64,000 nt of DNA. It comes from Sphingorhabdus sp. EL138. GTDB taxonomy: Bacteria > Pseudomonadota > Alphaproteobacteria > Sphingomonadales > Sphingomonadaceae. Within the stretch, counting starts at the first letter, position 1; every line of letters begins with the position of its first letter. Of the stretch, positions 36,994 through 45,284 are shown piece after piece. The notes below the pieces were generated by a model. The model saw only the letters and a list, made by a program, of their open reading frames with translations. It did not search any database and was not told the origin of the DNA. Where the stretch lies: positions 372,001 to 436,000 of the forward strand of contig NZ_OGVD01000004.1 in the NCBI RefSeq assembly GCF_900258045.1. The letters are read 5' to 3'. Made by a program: the position numbers and the translations under genes.

Positions 36994-38385
36994 ATGCTGC
37001 CCAATATTGCAATTATCGGGCGGCCCAATGTTGGCAAGTCTACGCTTTTCAACAGGCTCGTTGGCAAGAAGCTGGCGCTTGTCGATGATCGCCCTGGCGT
37101 GACACGTGACCGACGTGAGGGCGTAGCCAATCTGCTGGGGCTAGAGTTCAACATTATCGACACTGCCGGTTATGAAGATGAAGATGCAAAGAGCCTTCCC
37201 GGACGGATGCGACATCAGACGGAAATGGCGGTTTCCGGGGCGGAACTGGCCTTGTTCGTTATCGATGGTCGAGCGGGTCTGACACCGCTTGACGAAGAAA
37301 TTGCCCGCTGGTTGCGGGGTTCCAAAACGCCAGTCGTATTGTTGGTCAACAAAGCCGAAGGCAAGGCTGCAGAATCGGGAATTTTGGAAAGTTATTCTCT
37401 GGGCTTTGGCGATCCGATTGCGCTGAGCGCAGAACATGGTGACGGCATTGCTGATCTGTTTCAGGCAGTGCGTCCTTATGTTGAGGCCTTTGAGGCCGCA
37501 GCACAGGACGAACCGGTTGATGAAGCGGCTCCCCTTAAATTGGCCATCGTGGGGCGACCCAATGCGGGTAAATCGACATTGATCAACAAGATGCTCGACG
37601 AGGACCGGTTGATTACTGGCCCTGAAGCGGGGATAACCCGTGATAGTATCGCTGTCGAATGGGTCTGGCATGATGATGCGCTGACCGAGGATGAAAAGCT
37701 TGATGGCATTGAACCGGATCGGCGGGTCCGGTTGATTGACACGGCTGGCATGCGCAAGCGTGCCAAGGTCAATGACAAGCTGGAAAAACTGTCGGTCGCC
37801 GATGCCAAGCGGGCGATAGATTTCGCTGAAGTCGTCGTGCTTCTGCTTGATGCCACAAAAGGACTTGAGGCGCAGGATTTGCGTATTGCTGACCAGGCTA
37901 TTCAAGAAGGACGCTGTCTGGTCATTGCGATCAACAAATGGGATGTCGCGGAGGGGCCGAGCAAGCTCTTCAACGGCATTCGTGCGGCTCTCGATGATGG
38001 TCTGGCACAGGTACGAGACGTGCCGCTCATTGCTGTTTCTGCTTTTACCGGCAAAGGAATCGACCAGCTGATGAAAGCGGCATTCAATATCCGGCGGATT
38101 TGGTCGCAGCGGGTTGCGACGGGAAAACTCAACCGCTGGTTTGAAGATGCGATAGAGGATAATCCGCCACCGGCACCGGGTGGAAAGCGGATCAAGCTAC
38201 GTTACATTACGCAGGCCAAGACAAGACCACCTTCATTTGTGATTTTCGGAACGCGTGTGGATGACTTGCCAGAAAGCTATCGCAGATATCTCATCAACGG
38301 TATCCGCCGCGAGCTGGGTTTTGGCGGTGTGCCGGTGCGGCTGATCATAAGATCTCCCAAAAACCCATATCATGATAAAGATTGA
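36994..38385 (+). CDS. der: Ribosome biogenesis GTPase Der
   Basis: Der (EngA) has two GTPase domains and acts in assembly of the 50S subunit. G1 motifs GRPNVGKS (9-16) and GRPNAGKS (about 187-194), DTAG motifs in each domain, and NKAEG and NKWDV specificity motifs are present. The C-terminal KH-like domain contains KLRYITQAKTRPPSFVIFGTRVDDLPESYRRYLINGIRRELGF. The length (463) is normal. It ends the YfgM-bamB-der operon. Confidence 0.96.
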   Translation: MLPNIAIIGRPNVGKSTLFNRLVGKKLALVDDRPGVTRDRREGVANLLGLEFNIIDTAGYEDEDAKSLPGRMRHQTEMAVSGAELALFVIDGRAGLTPLDEEIARWLRGSKTPVVLLVNKAEGKAAESGILESYSLGFGDPIALSAEHGDGIADLFQAVRPYVEAFEAAAQDEPVDEAAPLKLAIVGRPNAGKSTLINKMLDEDRLITGPEAGITRDSIAVEWVWHDDALTEDEKLDGIEPDRRVRLIDTAGMRKRAKVNDKLEKLSVADAKRAIDFAEVVVLLLDATKGLEAQDLRIADQAIQEGRCLVIAINKWDVAEGPSKLFNGIRAALDDGLAQVRDVPLIAVSAFTGKGIDQLMKAAFNIRRIWSQRVATGKLNRWFEDAIEDNPPPAPGGKRIKLRYITQAKTRPPSFVIFGTRVDDLPESYRRYLINGIRRELGFGGVPVRLIIRSPKNPYHDKD

Positions 38386-38518
38386 TAGCTTGGTTCATTC
38401 TATCAATTCCGCGCTATGGTTAATTTTTTTTCCATGCTGATAACCAAGTCTTTACAGTTTGGGTTCTAAACTATCCCCTAGAAATATGTTTCTATTGTTT
38501 CTCTTAGGGATATGATCT

Positions 38519-38950
38519 TTGACGCAGCTTGATAGCGAACTGATTGACTGGGCGGTCTATAGCGAAACGCGATCTTCGCTTGGGCCTGATTTTGTACGCA
38601 TATTAGGCTATTTCCGCGAAGATGGAGCGCAATCGATCGTCAAGATCGAAGCTGCTCTACGTGCCAAGGACGCAGCCCAGGTCGTCATGCCGGCGCACAA
38701 GCTAAAAGGAGAGTCGCTGCAATTTGGCGCGATCCGGTTGGCCGCTTTAGCCGAACTCATCGAAATGACCGCGCGGAAATGTGTTGAGCATCAACAGACA
38801 CCGGACGAAATAATAGAGCAGGTTGTTGGCTTGCGCCCCCTGTTTGAGGAAACAATGCCAATATTGGAGCATGAAACGAGTCCGGTAGTACAGCGCCAGC
38901 CTGCGGAGGCTGGACGCCGTTCAACCGGTCTTACCAACCATCTCGGCTAG
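38519..38950 (+). CDS. Orphan histidine phosphotransfer (Hpt) protein
   Basis: The 143-residue protein contains one Hpt domain, which passes phosphoryl groups between response regulators. The phospho-accepting His60 sits in the AHKLKGES motif, with the helix FVRILGYFREDGAQSIVKIEAALRAKDA before it and RLAALAELIEMTAR after it. The start is a TTG; no in-frame ATG leaves the domain intact. There is no kinase or receiver gene nearby, so its partners lie elsewhere. Confidence 0.8.
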   Translation: MTQLDSELIDWAVYSETRSSLGPDFVRILGYFREDGAQSIVKIEAALRAKDAAQVVMPAHKLKGESLQFGAIRLAALAELIEMTARKCVEHQQTPDEIIEQVVGLRPLFEETMPILEHETSPVVQRQPAEAGRRSTGLTNHLG

Positions 38951-38961
38951 GGCTGAATGAT

Positions 38962-39438
38962 TTACTCCGCCGGTTCTGACTGCAACTGGACATAGTTTTC
39001 GATGCCCATGCGCTCGATCATGTCAAACTGCTTCTCCAGCGTGTCGACATGCTCTTCCTCGCTCTCAAGAATTTCAGCAAACAAATCGCGCGTCACATAG
39101 TCGCGCACTTTTTCGCAATATTCTATGCCATCTTTTAGAGGTGGCAGTGCTTCGTGCTCCAGCGCCAAATCGGCTTTCAGGATTTCTTCCACAGATTCGC
39201 CGATTTTCAATCGACCCAGTAGCTGGAAGTTGGGCAGGCCATCGAGGAACAAGATCCGTTCAGCCAGCTTGTCGGCATGTTTCATCTCGTCGATGGATTC
39301 TTCATATTCAAACTTGGCCAATTTACTGACGCCCCAATTGTCGAGCATCTTGCTATGTAAGAAATATTGGTTGATCGCCGTCAGTTCGTTTTTCAGCGCT
39401 TCATTCAAATAATCAATGACCTTTGCGTCACCCTTCAT
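38962..39438 (-). CDS. bfr: Bacterioferritin
   Basis: Bacterioferritin stores iron in a haem-bearing 24-mer. The 158-residue protein begins with MKGDAKVIDYLNEALKNELTAINQYFLHSKM and keeps the ferroxidase residues (Glu18 in NELTAINQYF, Glu51 and His54 in IDEMKHADKLAERILFLDGLPN, Glu127 and His130 in ESEEEHVDTLEKQ); Met52, in the same IDEMKH segment, is the expected haem ligand. The gene follows bfd on the same strand with a 119-base gap. Confidence 0.95.
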   Translation of the reverse strand: MKGDAKVIDYLNEALKNELTAINQYFLHSKMLDNWGVSKLAKFEYEESIDEMKHADKLAERILFLDGLPNFQLLGRLKIGESVEEILKADLALEHEALPPLKDGIEYCEKVRDYVTRDLFAEILESEEEHVDTLEKQFDMIERMGIENYVQLQSEPAE

Positions 39439-39557
39439 GGCGTATTCCTTTTCGGTGGGTAAATCTGTTAGTTAGCGCTATACACGAGCGCAGCCCTGTA
39501 GGGAAGGGCTTGTTCCCAAGAAAAGCCAATTATTTCAATGATTTGATAAAGAGAATG

Positions 39558-39728
39558 CTAAGCGGTCGCAACTTCGTTTTCGATAATGGTTCGCGCAAAC
39601 GACAGGCATTGGCCGCATTTTGGTTTCCGTCCGAGTTCGGCATAGACTTCGCTCGGCTTCTCAGACCCGTTGCGCACCGCAGCTCGCAGGTCTTTTTCCT
39701 TTATCGCATTGCAGACACAAACAACCAT
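39558..39728 (-). CDS. bfd: Bacterioferritin-associated ferredoxin
   Basis: This 56-codon gene is below common length cut-offs. The product begins MVVCVCNAIKEKDLRAAV and continues to KPKCGQCLSFARTII, giving Cys4, Cys6, Cys38 and Cys41, the four ligands of the [2Fe-2S] BFD fold. Bfd reduces bacterioferritin to release stored iron. AAGGAG lies six bases before the ATG. It is upstream of bfr on the same strand, a common arrangement. Confidence 0.9.
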   Translation of the reverse strand: MVVCVCNAIKEKDLRAAVRNGSEKPSEVYAELGRKPKCGQCLSFARTIIENEVATA

Positions 39729-39755
39729 ATGGGCTCCTTACACGACTCGTATAAG

Positions 39756-39774
39756 GCTAATGAGAATAGATCGC
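39756..39774. promoter_or_regulatory. Fur-box-like sequence upstream of bfd
   Basis: The 19 bases at 39756-39774 include TAATGAGAAT and agree with the Fur consensus in the left half only. They lie 28-46 bases before the bfd start, where an iron-responsive site is expected. The match is weak. Confidence 0.25.
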
Positions 39775-39794
39775 AATAGCAAAAACGCACTTGT

Positions 39795-41042
39795 TTAAGA
39801 TCTGTTGATTTTCAATGGTTGAGTCTCCAACCGTGACAGCGATCTCCATAGCCATTCCAATGGACCATAGCGAAAGCGCATCAGCCATGGTTTGGACCAG
39901 AGCAGCATGATAATCCACGCGCTGGGCACGAACAGGTAGAGTTCGGCACGATCTATCTGACCATAAAGACCCAGGCCCCAGCCGTAAAAGATAAAGGTCA
40001 TCAATATACTGGTGCCGATATAGTTGGAAAAAGCCATGCGTCCGGCGGCTGCGATCCGGTGCAGCAAGGGACTGTTGGAGAGTGCCTTGATCAGCAAAAT
40101 GAATAAGGCCGCATAACCAATTGTCATCATCAGGCGCGATGGCATCGACCAGGCCATACTGCTGTTAAAGTCGATCAGCGGATCGAATTGATTTAATATC
40201 ATCAAGGCCGCCAATGGAACCAGCAGCAAGAGGCCCATGAACGTGAAACCGATGCCGAATTTCTTATAGCGCGCTGTTTCCCATTCACCGGTCATGAAGC
40301 GTTTTTTGTAAAGCGCCATGCCGATCATCATGAACGGCAGAGTTTCTGGAAAACTCATCAACACCATACCGATTGGACCCCACCAGTGTTCGGCGAGTTT
40401 GTCCGCAAATATAGTTGTGTAACTACCCTGATGAATGGCGATATCTTTGGTCAGTGCAGATGCGCTGGTCGCGATGTCTTTCATTGCCTCCTGATATTCC
40501 ATGTCCATGGCGGAACCGGGCCCAGCCTCTATTGCAAGAGCTTGGAGGTAGATCAGGCTGCCCGTGAACAGCAGAAAGACTACAAACCCTACGCAATAGA
40601 TGAGCAATCCAATACGGATGAGCCGTTTGCTGTCCCAATGAGCCATCAGGAATGCGACGCAACCGATTATGGCATAGAGAAACAGGATATCGCCCCACCA
40701 GATCAGAAAATAATGCGCTAAGCCAAATAATGCCAACCAGAGCATGCGCGAATAGTGGACCTTCGCCGGATTTTCTCCTTTGGCTTGAGCGCGCTCGATG
40801 ACCAGCATCATGCTCGCACCAAACAGAATGGTGAACAGCCCCCGCATCTTACCATCGATGAAGAGGAAAGACAGCAACCAGGCGATGACATCTGGTGTGT
40901 CCGTACCACCGTAAACGGAGGGGCTCATATAAGCCATTTCCGGCATGGAAAAGGCGATAATGTTCATCAGCAATATACCCATGACAGCAAAGCCGCGCAA
41001 AGCGTCCAGGGTTAAATAGCGTGTGGTTTCCGGGGCGTTCAT
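39795..41042 (-). CDS. DUF418 integral membrane protein (YeiB-like)
   Basis: The 415-residue protein has about ten hydrophobic helices. It begins with RYLTLDALRGFAVMGILLMNIIAFSMP, the typical start of DUF418/YeiB proteins, and the C-terminal DUF418 region has ILLIKALSNSPLLHRIAAAGRMAFSNYIGTSILMTFIFYGWGLGLYGQ and a final GPLEWLWRSLSR. Family proteins may act in transport of small molecules; the substrate is unknown. It is 42 bases downstream of the nitroreductase-like gene on the same strand, probably one operon. Confidence 0.82.
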   Translation of the reverse strand: MNAPETTRYLTLDALRGFAVMGILLMNIIAFSMPEMAYMSPSVYGGTDTPDVIAWLLSFLFIDGKMRGLFTILFGASMMLVIERAQAKGENPAKVHYSRMLWLALFGLAHYFLIWWGDILFLYAIIGCVAFLMAHWDSKRLIRIGLLIYCVGFVVFLLFTGSLIYLQALAIEAGPGSAMDMEYQEAMKDIATSASALTKDIAIHQGSYTTIFADKLAEHWWGPIGMVLMSFPETLPFMMIGMALYKKRFMTGEWETARYKKFGIGFTFMGLLLLVPLAALMILNQFDPLIDFNSSMAWSMPSRLMMTIGYAALFILLIKALSNSPLLHRIAAAGRMAFSNYIGTSILMTFIFYGWGLGLYGQIDRAELYLFVPSAWIIMLLWSKPWLMRFRYGPLEWLWRSLSRLETQPLKINRS

Positions 41043-41084
41043 TTTATCTCTTTCGCTGGATCAACCAGAATGGAATAGATATTT

Positions 41085-41759
41085 TCAAAGCCAGCTGGCA
41101 ATTTGATCCAGCGGTTTTTTATATGTCGCATGAACGGGGATAGTGGCATCTGAGGCAGGCTTGCCGACCACCAGTACCATCATTGGTTTCTCATTGGCAG
41201 GCCGCTCGCAAAGCTCGTTTAGAAACTTCATTGGATTGGGCGTGTGGGTGAGGGTAGCGAGACCAGCATCATGTAGCGCGGTGATCAGCATGCCGGCGGC
41301 AATACCGACGCTTTCGTTGACATAGTAGTTTTGCTTCATCTCGCCGGGCATCATGCCGCCCTTACGCTGACCGAATATGACAATAAGATAGGGCGCTATC
41401 TCGAGAAACGGTTTGTCCGCATCGGTGCCGAGCGGTCCAAGTGCTTCCAGCCACTCGTCGCTGGCTTTGTTTTCGTAAAATTCTCGCTCTTCCTGTTCGG
41501 CGGCTTCGCGCAGCGCCTTTTTCTTGGCCGCAGACTCTATGACAGCAAAATGCCATGGCTGATGATTGGCGCCATTTGGCGCAGTGCCAGCAGCCAGTAA
41601 TGCATTCTCGATCACAGCACGCGGAATGGCTTCATCACTGAAATAGCGGCAAGTGCGCCGCAATTTCAGGCTGTCATAAAAAGCTCTGGATCGTGTGACG
41701 CGTTCCTCGTCGGAATAGTCCGGTAGCTCGGTATAGGGCAGGGTATCATGGGGTTTCAT
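41085..41759 (-). CDS. Nitroreductase-fold flavoprotein with iodotyrosine-deiodinase signature
   Basis: An FMN-dependent nitroreductase-family protein, 224 residues from the ATG at 41759 (AAGGAA seven bases upstream); a TTG at 41783 is in frame. The FMN-binding [21 protein letters not shown] and [14 protein letters not shown] segments are present. Glu91, Tyr95 and Lys116 sit at the spacing (4 and 21) of the substrate-binding triad of iodotyrosine deiodinase (mouse E153, Y157, K178). Reductive dehalogenation of halotyrosines or a related phenol is therefore possible. It is divergent from COQ4 and upstream of the DUF418 gene. Confidence 0.82.
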   Translation of the reverse strand: MKPHDTLPYTELPDYSDEERVTRSRAFYDSLKLRRTCRYFSDEAIPRAVIENALLAAGTAPNGANHQPWHFAVIESAAKKKALREAAEQEEREFYENKASDEWLEALGPLGTDADKPFLEIAPYLIVIFGQRKGGMMPGEMKQNYYVNESVGIAAGMLITALHDAGLATLTHTPNPMKFLNELCERPANEKPMMVLVVGKPASDATIPVHATYKKPLDQIASWL

Positions 41760-41891
41760 CGCTGATTCCTTGGCGAATGTCAAATTTCAAAGTTCACACA
41801 AATCACACTCGATTTTGCCGGGCAAGCGCGAGCCGGATTGGTCTGCGCTGTCATAGCCATCAGCTGCATGGTAGGAAAGAAAATATCATTA

Positions 41892-41920
41892 TTGACATTA
41901 ATGTCAGTAGTCGTTATCAA
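41892..41920 (+). promoter_or_regulatory. Promoter candidate for the COQ4 gene
   Basis: TTGACA (41892-41897) and TATCAA (41915-41920) are separated by 17 bases, a sigma-70-type arrangement 35 bases before the COQ4 start. The -35 overlaps the palindrome at 41893-41906, so a bound regulator would block or control it. Confidence 0.5.
41893..41906. promoter_or_regulatory. Perfect 14-bp palindrome, candidate operator
   Basis: TGACATTAATGTCA is its own reverse complement. It lies between the divergent deiodinase-like and COQ4 genes and overlaps a promoter -35. Dyads of this kind are common TetR, MarR or GntR sites. No regulator gene is adjacent, so the protein that binds it is unknown. Confidence 0.55.
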
Positions 41921-41954
41921 GCTTATAACAATAGACAATAAAGCGATTCTTTTT

Positions 41955-42758
41955 ATGACGACTTCTTCCCAAGCCATCTCTCCAGCGGATATGCCTCTTC
42001 TCAATCTTGAGCATTCCACGCCGGGCATCCGTCCGGTCAAGGCGTTTCGTCATTTCCGTAACCTGATTGCGGACAAGGAAGATACGGCGGAAGTATTCCA
42101 CATTATTGAAGCGCTGGCGGGCAAAGCCTTTGTTCGTAATGCCAAGCGCTTTTTGAAAAGTCCGCATGCGCAGGAATTGATGGAGCGCAATGTCGATTTG
42201 CCAACCATGCTAGATAACCATGACAAGCTGCGGGAGCTTCCTGCCGACAGTCTGGGGCAGGCCTATGTTCGTTTTATGGAAAAAGAAGGCCTGACCGCTG
42301 CCGGACTGGTGGCTGAGTTTGACCGCTACGGCGCGAACTATGAAAAGCGCAACGATGTTACCGAATGGTTTGGCGACCGGATGCGCGATACGCATGATTT
42401 GCTGCATGTCCTGACCGGCTATGGCCGCGATGCTTTGGGCGAACAATGCGTGCTGGCCTTCACATATGGTCAGAATCCCAATCTTGGAATTCTATTCATT
42501 GCTTATGCCGGTGCACTGGAAATGAAGAAGCAGGCACCGTCCGATGCTCCCGTCCTGAAAGCCGTTCGCGAGGGGCAAAAACTTGGTAAGGCGGCCAAGA
42601 GGCTGGCTTATTATGATATTGAAAAGATACTGGCCATGCCGCTCGACGAAGCACGGGCCTTTTTGAATATCAGTGAACCGGTCTATTACAAGCAAGCCCA
42701 TGCCGCTTATGAAGCGCAGGGAATTGATCCCTATAACTTGTTGGGTCAGCCTGCATAG
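41955..42758 (+). CDS. COQ4-family ubiquinone biosynthesis protein
   Basis: The 267-residue protein belongs to the COQ4 family. The zinc-type motif HDxxH-x11-E is exact: His147, Asp148, His151, Glu163 in THDLLHVLTGYGRDALGE. COQ4 acts at the C1 hydroxylation and decarboxylation stage of ubiquinone synthesis; this was shown for eukaryotic COQ4 and is inferred for bacterial homologues. The ATG at 41955 is chosen because the upstream in-frame stretch covers the promoter and palindrome; its ribosome binding site is weak. It stands alone on the plus strand. Confidence 0.85.
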   Translation: MTTSSQAISPADMPLLNLEHSTPGIRPVKAFRHFRNLIADKEDTAEVFHIIEALAGKAFVRNAKRFLKSPHAQELMERNVDLPTMLDNHDKLRELPADSLGQAYVRFMEKEGLTAAGLVAEFDRYGANYEKRNDVTEWFGDRMRDTHDLLHVLTGYGRDALGEQCVLAFTYGQNPNLGILFIAYAGALEMKKQAPSDAPVLKAVREGQKLGKAAKRLAYYDIEKILAMPLDEARAFLNISEPVYYKQAHAAYEAQGIDPYNLLGQPA

Positions 42759-42772
42759 GATTGAAAGGGCCA

Positions 42773-43195
42773 CTATTGTGCGGCTTCAATTTTTTTGACC
42801 AATATGTCGTAGCCTTTGACGGAGCTTCCTATCTCCATCTCCGCTTTGTTCAGTCTTTCTGATGACTGCATGACTTTTTCTTCCAGCTGATTGGCGCGTG
42901 ACCTGATTTGCGGATTGGTTCGGGACCATGTTCTCAGATCAGAAAGCGTCTGGTCGATCGCCTCTTGTGCGGCGGCAACTTCTGTTTTGGCGGCCTCGGC
43001 CTGATCGCGAACCTCTTTGGCTTGTAATTCAACCTCAATCCCGAATGCGCTAAAGCGGCCAATATTTGTCTTTCCCAATTGTTCTCCAAATTCGATTGGG
43101 AAGAACAGGAAAAAAACCAATATTCCCAAAACACACAAGTCGCGAATCAGCGTCAGTGCATTCTTGCCGATCTCTGTCCAGTGTAGCTCAGTCAT
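42773..43195 (-). CDS. Hypothetical membrane-anchored coiled-coil protein
   Basis: I do not recognise the family. The 140-residue protein has one or two adjacent hydrophobic segments near the N-terminus (LIRDLCVLGILVFFLFFPIEF, about 17-37) and then a long heptad-rich helix (about 55-135) with many Ala, Glu and Lys residues, a likely coiled coil. No catalytic residues are apparent. It is convergent with COQ4 (14-base gap) and divergent from the Bor-like lipoprotein gene. Confidence 0.65.
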   Translation of the reverse strand: MTELHWTEIGKNALTLIRDLCVLGILVFFLFFPIEFGEQLGKTNIGRFSAFGIEVELQAKEVRDQAEAAKTEVAAAQEAIDQTLSDLRTWSRTNPQIRSRANQLEEKVMQSSERLNKAEMEIGSSVKGYDILVKKIEAAQ

Positions 43196-43409
43196 ATCAC
43201 TGTCCTGTTGTTGATGTGATTACCCACATTGCTCTTAGGTGCTCTTTTGCTCTGGCATATTGCGAATTATCAGTTTTTGCCGCCGATCAGATGTTATAAA
43301 TCCCCCATTGTGATCGGGCGGTGTTTAAGCGATAAACAATCCGGGTCGTCCGATTTTTCAAACCTTTGCGTTCAACGACGGGCCGCCGGTTGTGAGAGGG
43401 GACAAGATC

Positions 43410-43721
43410 ATGGAGATACGGTTTTTATCCATTTTGATCGGCGCTGTGCTGCTGTCGAGTTGCGCCGAACACCGGCTCGTTGTGCAGCGCCCGAACCCTG
43501 ACGGTGAACATGCGATAGTGAACAGCAAGGCCTATCTGCTTCCCCGGGGCCAGCCACGCAACGTTGCCGATTGTCAGACCAACCTGATCGATGAGGTGCG
43601 GGTAAAGACAAACTTCGGGCAATCGTTGATCACGGTGCTGACTTTGGGTTTCTATCAACCCGCTACCATCGAATATTACTGTGCCAAAGTGCCTTCAGAT
43701 GAAGGTAGTACCGACGAATAG
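43410..43721 (+). CDS. Bor/Iss-like small lipoprotein
   Basis: From the ATG at 43410 (GAGGGGA upstream) the protein is 103 residues with a lipobox (IGAVLLSSC). The C-terminal half resembles the phage lambda Bor/Iss serum-resistance lipoproteins: a cysteine in ADCQTNLIDEVRV, then FGQSLITVLTLGFYQPATIEYYCAK with the second conserved cysteine. This family is better known from phages and enterobacteria. It ends 29 bases before the FAD oxidoreductase gene, perhaps in one operon. The role is unknown. Confidence 0.65.
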   Translation: MEIRFLSILIGAVLLSSCAEHRLVVQRPNPDGEHAIVNSKAYLLPRGQPRNVADCQTNLIDEVRVKTNFGQSLITVLTLGFYQPATIEYYCAKVPSDEGSTDE

Positions 43722-43750
43722 TCCGCGACATTCAGCCGGACGGGAGAAAC

Positions 43751-45280
43751 ATGATGTCCCCCAATCAAATCCAGGTGAACAATAATATTGAATGGGTGAA
43801 CCATCACTTCAATATCAAGGTACCGATTGCCAAGCGGTTGAGAGTGCATAATGAAAACCCAACCCGTGCCTCCATGTCGGGAATGCGGGCAACGGCAGCG
43901 CGGTTGCAGGGGATTATCGCTGACGCCTTGCAGGCTGGAGTGCAAATACGAGCTTGCGGATCCCGCTGGTCCTTCTCTGATATACCGGCCGTCAAGGACG
44001 GTTGGGTAGTGGAAACTGCCAATCTCGACTGGACATTCAAGGTTGGATCGAATGATGTCGATGTGAACAGCGCCACGTCGGTCGATGACCTGTACCTGGT
44101 GCAGTGCGGGACCAATATTTCCAAGATTAACGAGCGGCTAGAAACCAAAACGCGTCGTCGTGCGCTGCGGACATCGGGGGCGAGCAACGGTCAGACCATT
44201 GCCGGTGCGATCGGAACTGGCGTCCATGGTTCGGCGATTGACGTGGGCGCGATGGAGAGCGAGGTTGCTGGTATCCAGATTTTGACGGCCAACCAGAATC
44301 TTTGGATCGAACCGGCCAGAGCACCCGTGATGACGGCAAACTTCGCGGGCAAGCTTGGCGCTACACTGGTCCGGGATGATGCCAAATTTGATGCTGCGAT
44401 TGTCAGCCTCGGTGCTCTTGGTATTGTCCATAGCGTGATGCTGCGTTCTACAGGACGCTATCTGCTCAACTCGTCGCTGCTCCATATTCCCTATGGCCAA
44501 CTGCAAGGCGCGCTGAACATGCTGGATTTCAGGGGGTCAGGTTTGCCGGACCAGACCCGTAGGCCTTATTTTTTCCAGGTAATCCTTGATCCCAACAAAA
44601 TGGACATTGGGTATACGACGGTGCGCTACAAAGAATTGTGTCCGCCGGGATACCGACCGGATTATAACCTGAAATCCGAAGCAGAACCGGGAACCGATCT
44701 ACCGCGCCTGATTGCATCGGCGATCAAGATGTTCCCGGACCTGCGCAATACGGCCACGAGCTTGCTGATCCAGGCAGAGTTGAAGGTGCGTTCCGACCGG
44801 CCGCATGAATGGCGACTGCCCGGCGAAACCTATAGTTTCACCAGTGCGCGAGAGGGGATTGCGAGTTCCGGTTTTGCTGTGCCGATTGCGCAGGTAACAA
44901 CCGCGCTTGAAATTATGCGTCAGGCGTTTCTGGTCCACAAAAGCGCGCCTGTAGTGTTCACATGTCGCTATGCGCAAAAGTCGCCCGGTATGATGGCATT
45001 CACGCGCTATGATCCATGCTGCGTAATTGATATTGACGGCATCGACACGCCTGCGACGCGCAAGCTGATTACGCTGGCCGGTCAGCGGCTGGAGGCGGCA
45101 GGGATGCCGTTCACCCAGCATTGGGGGAAGATGCACGACCTTACCAAGGCGCGCGTGCGGCGCGGCTATGGCGGCAGCGTGGATCGCTGGAATCAGGTGC
45201 GCAATTTGCTGTTGCCCGACGCGGCAGAGCGCGATGCGTTTTCGTCGCCATTTCTGGATAGCGTCGGCTTGAATGCTTGA
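43751..45280 (+). CDS. FAD-binding oxidoreductase of the aldonolactone oxidase type
   Basis: The 509-residue protein has a PCMH/VAO-type FAD domain: RACGSRWSFSDIP (about residue 73), the DDLYLVQCGTNISKINERLE strand, and GASNGQTIAGAIGTGVHGSAIDVGAMESEVAGIQIL, where the family usually binds the FAD phosphate. The C-terminal domain ends with FTQHWGKMHDLTKARVRRGYGG, similar to the HWGK motif of aldonolactone oxidases. No signal peptide is apparent. The substrate is uncertain. It is convergent with purL, with four bases between the stops. Confidence 0.8.
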   Translation: MMSPNQIQVNNNIEWVNHHFNIKVPIAKRLRVHNENPTRASMSGMRATAARLQGIIADALQAGVQIRACGSRWSFSDIPAVKDGWVVETANLDWTFKVGSNDVDVNSATSVDDLYLVQCGTNISKINERLETKTRRRALRTSGASNGQTIAGAIGTGVHGSAIDVGAMESEVAGIQILTANQNLWIEPARAPVMTANFAGKLGATLVRDDAKFDAAIVSLGALGIVHSVMLRSTGRYLLNSSLLHIPYGQLQGALNMLDFRGSGLPDQTRRPYFFQVILDPNKMDIGYTTVRYKELCPPGYRPDYNLKSEAEPGTDLPRLIASAIKMFPDLRNTATSLLIQAELKVRSDRPHEWRLPGETYSFTSAREGIASSGFAVPIAQVTTALEIMRQAFLVHKSAPVVFTCRYAQKSPGMMAFTRYDPCCVIDIDGIDTPATRKLITLAGQRLEAAGMPFTQHWGKMHDLTKARVRRGYGGSVDRWNQVRNLLLPDAAERDAFSSPFLDSVGLNA

Positions 45281-45284
45281 GCGG

